From NCBI RefSeq assembly GCF_001279775.1, contig NZ_LGDG01000261.1:29881-93880 (forward strand): 64,000 nucleotides of DNA, in the 5' to 3' direction. The DNA comes from Streptomyces sp. MMG1533 (GTDB taxonomy: Bacteria; Actinomycetota; Actinomycetes; Streptomycetales; Streptomycetaceae). Both the position numbers and the translations under genes were made by a program. Position 1 is the first letter of the stretch. Every line of letters begins with the position of its first letter. A model generated the notes under the pieces. That model was not told the origin of the DNA. It saw only the letters and a list, made by a program, of their open reading frames with translations, and ran no database searches. Below, in pieces: positions 51,759 through 59,453 of the stretch.

Positions 51759-52401
51759 GCCCGGTACTGTATATGGCTACTGTCTCGCGCCCGAGGTAGG
51801 TGACGCCCGGATCGGCGCCGGGCACCTCGATCTCGTCGAACCCGAGACGGTCGTAGAAGGCCCGGGCGGGCGTGTTGGCGGTGACCATGGAGAGGTGCAC
51901 GGCCGGTACGCCCCTCTGGTGCAGCGCGTCGAGGAACGTCTCCATCAGCGCCCGCCCGTGTCCCAGCCCCTGCCACTCAGGGAGCAGGTCGATGTGGAGA
52001 TGGGCCGGGTACGCGGCGACCTCCGGCACGAGCATGCGCTCCGGGTGATGGAGAAGAGGGACGATCTCCTCGTCCGGAGTGCGCGGCGGAGCGCTCGAAG
52101 CCGGGTACCGCTCGGCGACCGACGGAAGCCACTTCGCCCGGTAGTCCTCGACGAAACGGGGCGTGTCCGCGGTGCCGAGGATGTATCCGACGGCTCGTCC
52201 GTGACCGTCGTCCAGTACGAAGGCCAGGTCCGGCTCCAGGTGGACGTACGGCGCCGCGAAGATCGCCGGAAAGATGGTGGGGTCGGTGTAGTGAGGGCGG
52301 CTGTCCTGGCCGACGTGTGCGGTACGGACGCAGATGTCGGCGACGGCCTCGCGGTCGGCCGCGCGGTAGGGGCGGATGGCGGGTACGGGGGCCGAAGTCA
52401 T
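51751..52401 (-). CDS. GNAT-family N-acetyltransferase
   Basis: A 216-aa GNAT protein. IRPYRAADREAVADICVRTA starts the domain, LPEWQGLGHGRALMETFLDA holds the acetyl-CoA loop at about 140, and HLSMVTANTPARAFYDRLGF completes the fold. An inserted segment at about 85-115 gives it more length than simple GNATs. It overlaps the HATPase gene upstream by 4 nt and the MarR gene downstream by 8 nt, forming a three-gene operon. The substrate is unknown. Confidence 0.84.
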   Translation of the reverse strand: MTSAPVPAIRPYRAADREAVADICVRTAHVGQDSRPHYTDPTIFPAIFAAPYVHLEPDLAFVLDDGHGRAVGYILGTADTPRFVEDYRAKWLPSVAERYPASSAPPRTPDEEIVPLLHHPERMLVPEVAAYPAHLHIDLLPEWQGLGHGRALMETFLDALHQRGVPAVHLSMVTANTPARAFYDRLGFDEIEVPGADPGVTYLGRETVAIYSTGRE

Positions 52402-52835
52402 CGTCGTACCTTGCTGGTTCGGGAGCGCTCTCGCAAGGAGCAGTCCAGCTCCGCCCAGACCGTTTTGCGGGGATGCGGGCCCGGGGCGACGCCCCAGCGG
52501 TCGGCGAGGGCGTCGACGAGGAGAAGACCGCGTCCGGATTCGGCGTCCGGTACCGAGCCGAGGCGAGGGTGACGGTCACCGCGGGTGTCCGTGACCTCGA
52601 TACGGAGGGTGGTGCCGACGACGTGGAGGGTGACGCGGAAGTCCCTGCCGGGGACGCGGCCGTGGGTGGCCGCGTTGGTCGCGAGTTCGGCCACGATCTG
52701 GGCGGCCTCGTCCAACGGGTACTCCCAGGCGCGGAGTTGCTCGGTGGCCAGGAGCCGGGCGAGGCGGGCGCCGCGGGGAGTGGAGGAGAGGAGGGCGGTG
52801 AAGTTGCGGACGGGGGTGGCGACTTCTTGGTTCAT
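52398..52835 (-). CDS. RsbW/HATPase_c-type ATP-binding regulatory protein
   Basis: A 145-aa GHKL ATPase domain with nothing else attached. The N-box is AAQIVAELATNAATHG, the G1 box is VTDTRGDRHPRL, and the G2 box is SGRGLLLVDALADRWG. Streptomyces carries many such small anti-sigma-factor-like proteins, often beside an XRE/DUF397 pair, as here. It could be a kinase of an anti-anti-sigma factor or a partner of the XRE protein. It is divergent from the XRE gene at 52972. Confidence 0.83.
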   Translation of the reverse strand: MNQEVATPVRNFTALLSSTPRGARLARLLATEQLRAWEYPLDEAAQIVAELATNAATHGRVPGRDFRVTLHVVGTTLRIEVTDTRGDRHPRLGSVPDAESGRGLLLVDALADRWGVAPGPHPRKTVWAELDCSLRERSRTSKVRR

Positions 52836-52971
52836 GTCACTCAGCGTGGCTGATTCTGCTTGCGTGGAGGGGTGACGGTGCCTGTGCGTACGGTGACTGT
52901 CCTGGCTTTGTCCTGTGCTGTCTCGGCTGTCTCAGGTGACGTACGGGTACGGGTGCGCGTTGGAGGTGGAC

Positions 52972-53817
52972 ATGAACGAGGGTGCGGACGAAGCGGGTTG
53001 GGATGTGGAGCCCGGCGACGAGATCGAGCCGTTGGTTCAGGCGGTGGGGCGCCTGCTCAAGGTGTGCCGGGAGGCTGCCGGTGTGCGGGCGGCGGATTTC
53101 GCGGAAGTCATGGGCTACGGCGAGGACATGATCCGGAAGATCGAGCGTGGGACCCGCATTCCCCGCCCGGAGTTCCTGGACAGGGCGGACCAGTTCCTGA
53201 AGGCACAAGGGCACCTGAGGGCGTTCATGGAGGACGTGCGCAAGGCTCGGTATCCGAAAAAGGTGCGGGAGCTGGCGCAGTTGGAGGAGCGGGCGGTGGA
53301 GATGCTGCTGTACAGCAGCCACAACATCCACGGCCTGTTGCAGACGCCGGAGTACGCGCGCACGCTGTTCGGGATGAGGCAACCTGCGCTGAGCGAGGAC
53401 GTCGTGGAGCGGGAAACTGCCGCACGCGTGGCCCGTAACGCCGTCTTCGATCGGGATCCGGCGCCGACGCTCAGCTTCGTCCAGGAACAGGTGACCCTCG
53501 AACGCCCCTACGGTGGGAAGATGGTGCTGCGCCGACAGCTCGAACACCTCTTGGAGGTAACGCAGTTGCGGAATGTCACACTCCAGGTCATGCCGACCGA
53601 TCGCGAGGAGCACGCCGGGGCGGCGGGCCGGATCCAGGTGCTGAAGTTCGCCGACGGCACGGCGATCGGACGTTCCAGCGGCGCGTTCAACGGGCGCCCG
53701 GTCTCGAACCCCAGGGATCTTCGAATCCTTGAACTGCGCTATGGCATGATCCGGGCGCAGGCTCTCACGCCGAGGGAGTCGCAGGCCTTCATCGAGCAAG
53801 CGCTGGGGAGACTATGA
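52972..53817 (+). CDS. XRE-type HTH regulator with DUF5753 domain
   Basis: A 281-aa regulator of a type largely confined to Streptomyces and relatives. ATG 52972 has GGAGG 5 nt upstream. The HTH lies at about residues 24-78 (ADFAEVMGYGEDMIRKIERG). The DUF5753 domain runs from about 100 to 275 with ERAVEMLLYSSHNIHGLLQT, the conserved block LQTPEYARTLF, and FVQEQVTLERPYGG. Its stop overlaps the DUF397 gene by 4 nt. This pairing recalls the abaA and bldB-type loci that influence development and antibiotic production. Confidence 0.9.
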   Translation: MNEGADEAGWDVEPGDEIEPLVQAVGRLLKVCREAAGVRAADFAEVMGYGEDMIRKIERGTRIPRPEFLDRADQFLKAQGHLRAFMEDVRKARYPKKVRELAQLEERAVEMLLYSSHNIHGLLQTPEYARTLFGMRQPALSEDVVERETAARVARNAVFDRDPAPTLSFVQEQVTLERPYGGKMVLRRQLEHLLEVTQLRNVTLQVMPTDREEHAGAAGRIQVLKFADGTAIGRSSGAFNGRPVSNPRDLRILELRYGMIRAQALTPRESQAFIEQALGRL

Positions 53818-54002
53818 GCACTGCCGAACTCCACTGGGTCAAGAGCAGTTACAGCGACAGCAGCGAGCCCGGCGACTGCGTCGAGGTGGCCACCACCCCC
53901 GCCACCATCCACATCCGTGACTCCAAGACCCCAGAGACTCCTCACCTCGCCGTCTCCCGCGTCACCTGGGCCGCCTTCCTCGACGGCGTTTCCACCAACT
54001 GA
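53814..54002 (+). CDS. DUF397 protein (BldB-related)
   Basis: A 62-aa DUF397 protein with the family pattern: WVKSSYSDSSEPGDCVEVA at residues about 7-25, and IRDSKTPETPHLAVSRVTWA followed by AFL near the C-terminus. DUF397 proteins include BldB, which is needed for aerial growth in Streptomyces. They usually follow an XRE-DUF5753 gene, as here, with an ATGA overlap. It probably modulates its XRE partner. Confidence 0.93.
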   Translation: MSTAELHWVKSSYSDSSEPGDCVEVATTPATIHIRDSKTPETPHLAVSRVTWAAFLDGVSTN

Positions 54003-54004
54003 CT

Positions 54005-54547
54005 GTGGGATCGGGGCGGTACGTTCTCACCGGTACGCCGGGTGCGGGCAAGACGTCGATCCTGCGGGGTCTGGCCGAACTCGGCTACGAGGTCGTGGAA
54101 GAGGCGGCCACCGCGGTCATCGCACGGGCGCAGGCCCAAGGCGAGGAGGAGCCGTGGACGCGGGCGGGCTTTGCCGATGAGATCGTCGAGCTGCAGAGAC
54201 AAAGGCAGTTGGAGACCTGCGCCACAGGCACCGTCCAGGTCTTCGACCGGTCCCCGGTGTGCACGCACGCGCTGGCCAACTACCTGGGGCGGCCGGTGTC
54301 CCGGGCCCTGACCGAGGAGATCGAGCGGATCACCGCCGAGGAGATCTACGAGCGGCAGGTGTTCTTCGTCCGCAACCTGGGGTTCTGCGAGCCCACCGCA
54401 GCCCGCCGGATCACCTTCCAGGAGTCGCTGGCCTTCGAGGAGCTCCACGAACAGAGCTATCGCGCATTCGGGTACGAACTCGTCGACGTCCCGGCCGGCG
54501 ACCTTGCGTACCGGGTGGCGGCGGTCAGTTCAGTGATCGGGGTGTAG
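54005..54547 (+). CDS. AAA_28-type P-loop NTPase (kinase-like)
   Basis: A 180-aa nucleotide-binding protein starting at GTG 54005, 2 nt after the DUF397 stop, so it is probably in the same operon. The Walker A motif is YVLTGTPGAGKTSILRGLAE at residues 6-25. EEAATAVIARAQAQG and VFDRSPVCTHALANYL resemble the nicotinamide-riboside-kinase/AAA_28 group, where D-R-S contacts substrate. The substrate is unknown. The 3' end overlaps the convergent BtrH-like gene by 18 nt. Confidence 0.8.
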   Translation: MGSGRYVLTGTPGAGKTSILRGLAELGYEVVEEAATAVIARAQAQGEEEPWTRAGFADEIVELQRQRQLETCATGTVQVFDRSPVCTHALANYLGRPVSRALTEEIERITAEEIYERQVFFVRNLGFCEPTAARRITFQESLAFEELHEQSYRAFGYELVDVPAGDLAYRVAAVSSVIGV

Positions 54548-55525
54548 GCGGCTCAGCGCCTGCATGGCCTCGCGCTCCACGCGGGAAAGGTCGCCAAGGA
54601 GGGTGCCTGCCTGTACGAGGTACTTCGGATCGCCTGACGCACCGGCCTGTGTGATCAGTGCCGCGGCTTCCGTCCACAGGGTGGCTGCCTCCGCGTACAA
54701 CCGGTGGCCGGTGCGCAGGTGGCCGCTGTCGACCTGTTGGGTGCATTCGGCGAGGAAGTCGCGGTAGAGGTTGCGGAACAGGGCGCCGCCGGTCCCGGCC
54801 TTCTCCATCAGGAGGGCGGCCTGCGTCAGGTCCCGCTGCGGGTCGTCGGTGCGCTGGAGCCAGGTGCGTACCCGCTTGCCGGCCTTCTCGATGCCGCGGT
54901 GGCCGAGGTTGGCGATGGGCGGGTCGAGGAAGGCGTCGGCGCAGGCGGTGATCGCGGGAATGATCCGGGTCTGTGGGGAGGGCAGGTTCCTCGGAACGGT
55001 GAGGGTGAAGGACCGGTGCCTGGCGGTCATCGGACCGCGCGCGGCCCTGGCCTCGGCGAGGCTGGTCCGGCTGGTGGACACCGCTCCGCCCTGCTGGTCG
55101 GTGTCCACCAGGAAGGCGTCGTGGTCGTCGTAGCCGTACATGGCGACGACATGACCGCCGAAGTGCACCTTCGACCCGAAGTAGTCCAGGTGGTAGCTGT
55201 CGAGCTGCAGTCCGACGGGGTGGCCGGCATCGATGGGGGCCACCACGTTCTCCCATGCCCTGCGGGGCGAGGTGGTCTCCTGGACCAGAAGCTCCAGCTC
55301 GAGTCCGGTGGCAAGGTTTCTGGTGAGGTCGAAAGGTTTGACCCGTCCCCCCAGGAAGGGAAAGCCCATGTTCTTGCTGTCCCAGTAGATGAAGGACAGA
55401 CCGGAGCCGAGGCCGAAGAGCATGGGCTCGGACAGATCGAGGCCCTGGTGCCGCAGCAGCACCCCCAGGGCTGTCGTCTCGCAGTGCTGCGTACCGCGGG
55501 CATCGATGTCGATCACCGTGCTCAT
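54530..55525 (-). CDS. BtrH N-terminal domain / DUF4872 protein, putative acyltransferase
   Basis: A 331-aa protein. The N-terminal half resembles BtrH, which transfers the acyl side chain to butirosin from an acyl carrier protein. Cys15 in GTQHCETTALGVLLRHQG, the His in KVHFGGHVVAMYGYDDHD and the Asp in AFLVDTD are the likely papain-type triad. The C-terminal helical half is the DUF4872 region. No carrier protein or other antibiotic gene is adjacent, so its substrate is unknown. It is convergent with the AAA gene and divergent from the gene at 55575 with a 49-bp gap. Confidence 0.72.
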   Translation of the reverse strand: MSTVIDIDARGTQHCETTALGVLLRHQGLDLSEPMLFGLGSGLSFIYWDSKNMGFPFLGGRVKPFDLTRNLATGLELELLVQETTSPRRAWENVVAPIDAGHPVGLQLDSYHLDYFGSKVHFGGHVVAMYGYDDHDAFLVDTDQQGGAVSTSRTSLAEARAARGPMTARHRSFTLTVPRNLPSPQTRIIPAITACADAFLDPPIANLGHRGIEKAGKRVRTWLQRTDDPQRDLTQAALLMEKAGTGGALFRNLYRDFLAECTQQVDSGHLRTGHRLYAEAATLWTEAAALITQAGASGDPKYLVQAGTLLGDLSRVEREAMQALSRLHPDH

Positions 55526-55574
55526 GCCTTCCTCCCCTTCCTGTGACGCCGAAGCGGCTTCGTAGAGTGTTCGG

Positions 55575-57170
55575 GTGACTGATCAGCCCGCACCTCAGGA
55601 CCATGCACCCGACCCGCATCTGCCCATGCTTACCGTCCCGCAGGCGGAACGTCTGAGTGGCCTCGCGGTCGACCACTTCATACGGCAGGGCCGGCGCACG
55701 ACGGTCGGCGGAGGGATCGTCGTACACGAGGACGGTCGCCAGAACCCGCTGACGTCTCTCGCGCACAGGTGCCACGACATCGCCGAGGAGCACTGGCCGG
55801 CGGTCGTCGAGGAGTACTTCCGGAGGCTGGATTCGGTGGGGCGAGGGGGCGAGGACGCGGAGGGGCTGCTGCGGAACACCTACCTGCGGCTGCTCCCCGA
55901 CGACGCCCTGGCCGACATCGCGGACGGGTTCCGCTACGTCCGTCCCGTCTCCGAAGGGCTTCTCGCCGCGCTGGCGCTGGACGCCCCCGAGACCGTTCGG
56001 ATTCTGGGCGACGCGGATGTCGCGTCGGCCGGGGCCGAGGAGCTGTGGGCGGCGGGGCGGGCGAACGTGCTGGCCGAGGCGGTGGAGTACGAGGCGATGA
56101 ACGGGCCGTCGGGTGCCGCGCTGCACTCCGTCTACGGCGACTCCCACTTCGTCGCGGCCAAGGCGCTCGTACTGCCCGAGCTGGTGCGGGAGCTCACCGG
56201 GCGGGAGCTGCCGGAGAACGGGGCCCTCGTCGTCGTACCGACCAGGCATCTGCTCGCGTTCCATCCGATCGTGGACGGCACGGTCGTGGACGCCGTCAAC
56301 GAGCTGGGTGCCTATGCCCTCAGGGCTTATCAGGACGGGCCCGGTTCGCTCAGCCCCCGGCTGTACTGGTGGCATCAGGGGCGGCTGGTCTGCCTCACGG
56401 CGTTCGACCACGAGACCCGCTCCATGTCGGTCGTACCGCCGCAGGAGTTGATGGACCTGATGAAGCGGCTGCGGGGCGGGCAGAGCGTCAAGGAGGAGTC
56501 TCCCTTCGCCGTGGCCCTCGCAGGTGCCTACGACGCCTGTGCCGCGGATCCCGACGCCGAAAGGTCGGAGACCTGGCGAGCCTGGGTCGCGGCCATGCAG
56601 GCGGGCAGTGCGTTGTTCGAGGGCGGGGCCGCACAGCCGTACGCCGACGCACGTGCCTGGCTCGACGCCTTCTGGCTCGCGCTGGTCTGCCGGGAGGGCG
56701 AGCGGCTGACCCGGCTGAGTCAGGTGCCCCTGGAGGATCTGCGGCGGGTCACCCCGGACACCGACGACTACCTCTTCCACTGGATCGACACGCTGCAGAC
56801 CTACTGCCTCAGGCGCCCGACGGACGAGCTCGTCCCCAAGCTGCTCGCCACCATGAAGACGTCCAGCCCCGATGTGGCGACCCGCACCGACAAGTACTTC
56901 CTGGACCTGGTCGACTACCCGCCCGTCGCCGTCTTCCATCGCGTCGTCACCAACGAACACGAGGCCTTCGCACAGCAGTTGAGCGATGTGCTGAGGTACC
57001 ACGAGACGTACTGGAGCGGATCGACCGACGACCCGCGCAGCCGCGTGGCACTCGGCCCCCTCGCCATCGCCTGCCTCGCCCACGACGCACGCTTCCCGGT
57101 CGACACCGGCTCGCCCTACCTGCCCAAGTACCTCCTCAACGGGGCCTGGTACGGCGAGTTCCCGACGTGA
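55575..57170 (+). CDS. Protein with C-terminal Imm49-like domain, otherwise unknown (531 aa)
   Basis: A 531-aa soluble protein starting at GTG 55575. The first 300 residues hold PQAERLSGLAVDHFIRQGRR and, around residue 215, GALVVVPTRHLLAFHPIVDG, which recall DUF1444-type proteins. From about 310, ESPFAVALAGAYDACAADPD and TWRAWVAAMQAGSALFEGG begin a helical domain similar to the Imm49 immunity family. No polymorphic toxin lies beside it. It may guard against an incoming toxin or have been recruited for another role. Both domain calls are from memory. Confidence 0.5.
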   Translation: MTDQPAPQDHAPDPHLPMLTVPQAERLSGLAVDHFIRQGRRTTVGGGIVVHEDGRQNPLTSLAHRCHDIAEEHWPAVVEEYFRRLDSVGRGGEDAEGLLRNTYLRLLPDDALADIADGFRYVRPVSEGLLAALALDAPETVRILGDADVASAGAEELWAAGRANVLAEAVEYEAMNGPSGAALHSVYGDSHFVAAKALVLPELVRELTGRELPENGALVVVPTRHLLAFHPIVDGTVVDAVNELGAYALRAYQDGPGSLSPRLYWWHQGRLVCLTAFDHETRSMSVVPPQELMDLMKRLRGGQSVKEESPFAVALAGAYDACAADPDAERSETWRAWVAAMQAGSALFEGGAAQPYADARAWLDAFWLALVCREGERLTRLSQVPLEDLRRVTPDTDDYLFHWIDTLQTYCLRRPTDELVPKLLATMKTSSPDVATRTDKYFLDLVDYPPVAVFHRVVTNEHEAFAQQLSDVLRYHETYWSGSTDDPRSRVALGPLAIACLAHDARFPVDTGSPYLPKYLLNGAWYGEFPT

Positions 57171-57237
57171 CGGGCGGGTGAGGGAACGGCCGTAACCCGG
57201 TCGCGTGTCTCGTACACGCACCGCTAGCGTGCCGTGC

Positions 57238-57744
57238 ATGACGACGACCGACACCGAAGGCTCCGGAGCCCACCCCCGTTTCGCCGAGGCCCTGCGCGAG
57301 CTGGGCCTCGACGACCTGCACTCCCGCGTCCGGCGCTTCCCGGACGCCACCCGTACCGCCGCCGAGGCCGCGGCGGCCATCGGGTGCGAGTTGAGTCAGA
57401 TCTGCAAGTCGCTGATCTTCGCGGCGGACGGGGTGCCGGTGCTGGTGCTGATGGACGGCGCCTCCCGGGTGGACCTGGACCTGGTCCGGGAGGCGCTCGG
57501 CGCCGACAAGGTTACCCGGGCCAAGGCCGACGTCGTACGGGAGACCACGGGGTATGCGATCGGGGGCGTGCCGCCCTTCGGGCACCGGACCCGGACCCGG
57601 GTGCTCGCCGACCGGTCGCTGCTCGACCACGACGTCGTGTGGGCGGCGGCGGGCAACCCGCACGCCGTCTTCCCCATGGAGCCCAAGGACCTTGTCGCCC
57701 ACGCCGGCGCGACTCTGGTGGACGTGCGCGAGCGCACCTCGTGA
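57238..57744 (+). CDS. YbaK/EbsC-type aminoacyl-tRNA deacylase
   Basis: A 168-aa member of the YbaK/ProX family that removes wrong amino acids from tRNA in trans. ELSQICKSLIFAADGVPVLV holds the conserved Lys of the active site at about residue 56. GYAIGGVPPFGH at about 102 and AAAGNPHAVFPMEP at about 138 are family signatures. The specificity cannot be read. ATG 57238 starts it, and its stop overlaps the EamA gene start (GTGA). Confidence 0.88.
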   Translation: MTTTDTEGSGAHPRFAEALRELGLDDLHSRVRRFPDATRTAAEAAAAIGCELSQICKSLIFAADGVPVLVLMDGASRVDLDLVREALGADKVTRAKADVVRETTGYAIGGVPPFGHRTRTRVLADRSLLDHDVVWAAAGNPHAVFPMEPKDLVAHAGATLVDVRERTS

Positions 57745-58586
57745 CCCCGCTGGTCACGGCGGCCGTGCTGCTGGCCGCGGTCACGCACGCCAGCTGGAAC
57801 GCCATCGCGCACCGGATCACCGACAAGCTCGTCGGGTTCACGCTGATCGCGGGCGGGGGGTCGCTGATCGGGCTGGCCATGATGCCGTTCGTGCCGGTTC
57901 CGGCGGCGGGGGCGTGGCCGTATCTGATCGTCTCGGCGGTCGTCCACCTCGCCTACTACGTGCTGCTGATGAGGTCCTTCCGGCTGGGCGACTTCGGGCA
58001 GGCGTATCCGATCGCGCGCGGCACCGCACCCCTGGTGGTCACCCTGCTCGCCGCCGTCTTCGCACACGAGGTGCCGGACGGGTGGGCGGCGGCGGGCATC
58101 GCCGTCTCCTGCGCGGGGCTGACCGGCGTCGCCCTGTGGGGGATGCGCGGGCGCCGGCCCAACTGGGCGGCGATCGGGGCCGCGTTGGCGACCGGCCTGA
58201 CCATCGCGGCGTACACCGTCGTCGACGGGCTGGGGGTCCGGGCCTCCGGGTCGTCCCTCGGGTACATCGCCTGGCTGATGGGGGTGGAGGGCGTGGCGAT
58301 CCCGGTGTACGCGCTCCACCGCCGGCGCGGGCAGTTCGTCACCGTGCTCCGGCCGTTCGCGGCCGTCGGTCTGCTGGGCGCGGCCCTCTCCGTGGCGGCG
58401 TACGGGCTGGTCCTGTGGGCCCAGACCAAGGCGGAACTGGCGCCGATCGCCGCGCTGCGCGAGTCGTCGATCATCGTGGGCGCGGCGATCGGGGCCGTGT
58501 TCTTCAAGGAGAAGTTCGGAGCCCCGCGCATCGCGGCGGCAGGGCTCCTGGTGGTCGGGATCGGGCTGATGCTGCACGCCGGGTAG
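57741..58586 (+). CDS. EamA-family (DMT) transporter
   Basis: A 281-aa membrane protein with 9-10 helices in two EamA repeats. THASWNAIAHRITDK opens repeat one and IGAALATGLTIAAYTVVDGL repeat two. LAPIAALRESSIIVGAAIGA followed by VFFKEKFG is the typical end of the second repeat. It probably exports a small metabolite or amino acid. It is translationally coupled to the YbaK gene by a GTGA overlap. It converges on the disrupted RidA gene. Confidence 0.88.
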   Translation: MTPLVTAAVLLAAVTHASWNAIAHRITDKLVGFTLIAGGGSLIGLAMMPFVPVPAAGAWPYLIVSAVVHLAYYVLLMRSFRLGDFGQAYPIARGTAPLVVTLLAAVFAHEVPDGWAAAGIAVSCAGLTGVALWGMRGRRPNWAAIGAALATGLTIAAYTVVDGLGVRASGSSLGYIAWLMGVEGVAIPVYALHRRRGQFVTVLRPFAAVGLLGAALSVAAYGLVLWAQTKAELAPIAALRESSIIVGAAIGAVFFKEKFGAPRIAAAGLLVVGIGLMLHAG

Positions 58587-58589
58587 GCG

Positions 58590-59031
58590 TCAGCGCCGTA
58601 CCGCCACCGCGTCCACCTCGAACAGCATCCCGGGCAGCGCGAGCGAGGCGACACCGCTGAGTGTCTGTGCCGGGAGGCGGTCGCCGGTGGGGGCACCTCC
58701 CGCTCGAGCGAAGCCGAGAGTGGGGGAGGGCGTGCAGCGCCTTGCCGAGGATCTCCAGCTTCACGAGGTCGTGGTCGACGATGAACGTGCCCAGGCGGAC
58801 GACGTGTTCGAAGCCGAGGTCCACGCCCTCCAGGGCCGATCCCAGCCGGTCGAAGGCCAGGTCCACCTGGGCGGCGAAGCCGCCGGGGACGGGGGCGCCG
58901 GTGGCGTCCGAGGCGTACTGGCCGCCGATGAAGACGAGTTCCCCGGGCGCGGAGACGGCGTGGCTGTAGCCGAACGGCGTGGGGTCGTGCAGGGCGGGCG
59001 GATTGGTGATGGTGCGCTGGTCGGGCGTCAT
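58590..59031 (-). pseudogene. RidA/YjgF-family protein, frame broken by a 41-bp element
   Basis: The gene starts at ATG 59031 with a normal RidA N-terminus (FGYSHAVSAPGELVFIGGQY) and is intact to GKALHAL near residue 105. The RidA C-terminus (GDRLPAQTLSGVASLALPG, then MLFEVDAVAVRR and a stop at 58590) is found in another frame. The two parts are split by the 41-bp element at 58688-58728. Intact RidA deaminates reactive enamine/imine intermediates. The frame that continues from the start would run on to 58504 and overlap the EamA gene, with an unrelated C-terminus. Confidence 0.82.
58688..58728 (-). repeat. 41-bp dispersed element, copy A (within RidA gene)
   Basis: On the minus strand it begins CTCCCCCACTCTCGG and ends GGGAGGTGCCCCCA. 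It matches copy B (63202-63242) at about 35 of 41 positions, with equal length and conserved C-rich ends. The internal CTCGAG and CTCCC/GGGAG allow hairpin folding. It resembles the short G/C-run repeats common in Streptomyces genomes. It breaks the RidA reading frame. Confidence 0.8.
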
Positions 59032-59173
59032 GTCAGGGGAACGCTCGGCGCTGGGCGGCCCATTCCGCCATGACCGGGGGGACGGCAGGGAAAACGGCCG
59101 CTGTGTGCCGGAGCCCGTGCGTCCCCGCTCCTGAAGGCGCACCCTGGAAGCAGGTGTTCCGGAGGTGATCGTC

Positions 59174-59449
59174 ATGATGCACACCACTGTGGGTTGGCAC
59201 ATCGAGCTGGAGTTCGAGGAGGATGATCAGCACACGCGGTCGGCCGCGTTGGTGCGCCTTCCCGACGGCACGGAGGTACGTACGCGAGGGCACGCCAGCC
59301 GCCACCACACCGACACGAATCAGCCGAGGGTGGGGGAGGAGGTCGCCGCTGCCCGCGCCCTGAACGAACTGGCCATGCAACTGCTGACCAAGGCGCACGA
59401 CGAGATCGACCAGGCGTCGGGGCGGACCTCCCACCCCATCAACGTCTGA
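59174..59449 (+). CDS. DUF1876 (dsRBD-like fold) protein
   Basis: A 91-aa protein of a family almost restricted to actinobacteria. ATG 59174 has GGAGG 8 nt upstream. TVGWHIELEFEEDDQHTRSA, VRLPDGTEVRTRGHASRH and RVGEEVAAARALNELAMQLL match the family closely. Its structure is reported to be like a double-stranded-RNA-binding fold, but its function is not known. The stop is 5 bp from the stop of the convergent serine hydrolase gene. Confidence 0.9.
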   Translation: MMHTTVGWHIELEFEEDDQHTRSAALVRLPDGTEVRTRGHASRHHTDTNQPRVGEEVAAARALNELAMQLLTKAHDEIDQASGRTSHPINV

Positions 59450-59453
59450 GCCG

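Noticed and set aside
54530..55525. Aminoglycoside (butirosin-like) biosynthetic cluster
   Set aside because: Only a BtrH-like protein is present; no carrier protein, aminotransferase or glycosyltransferase lies near it.
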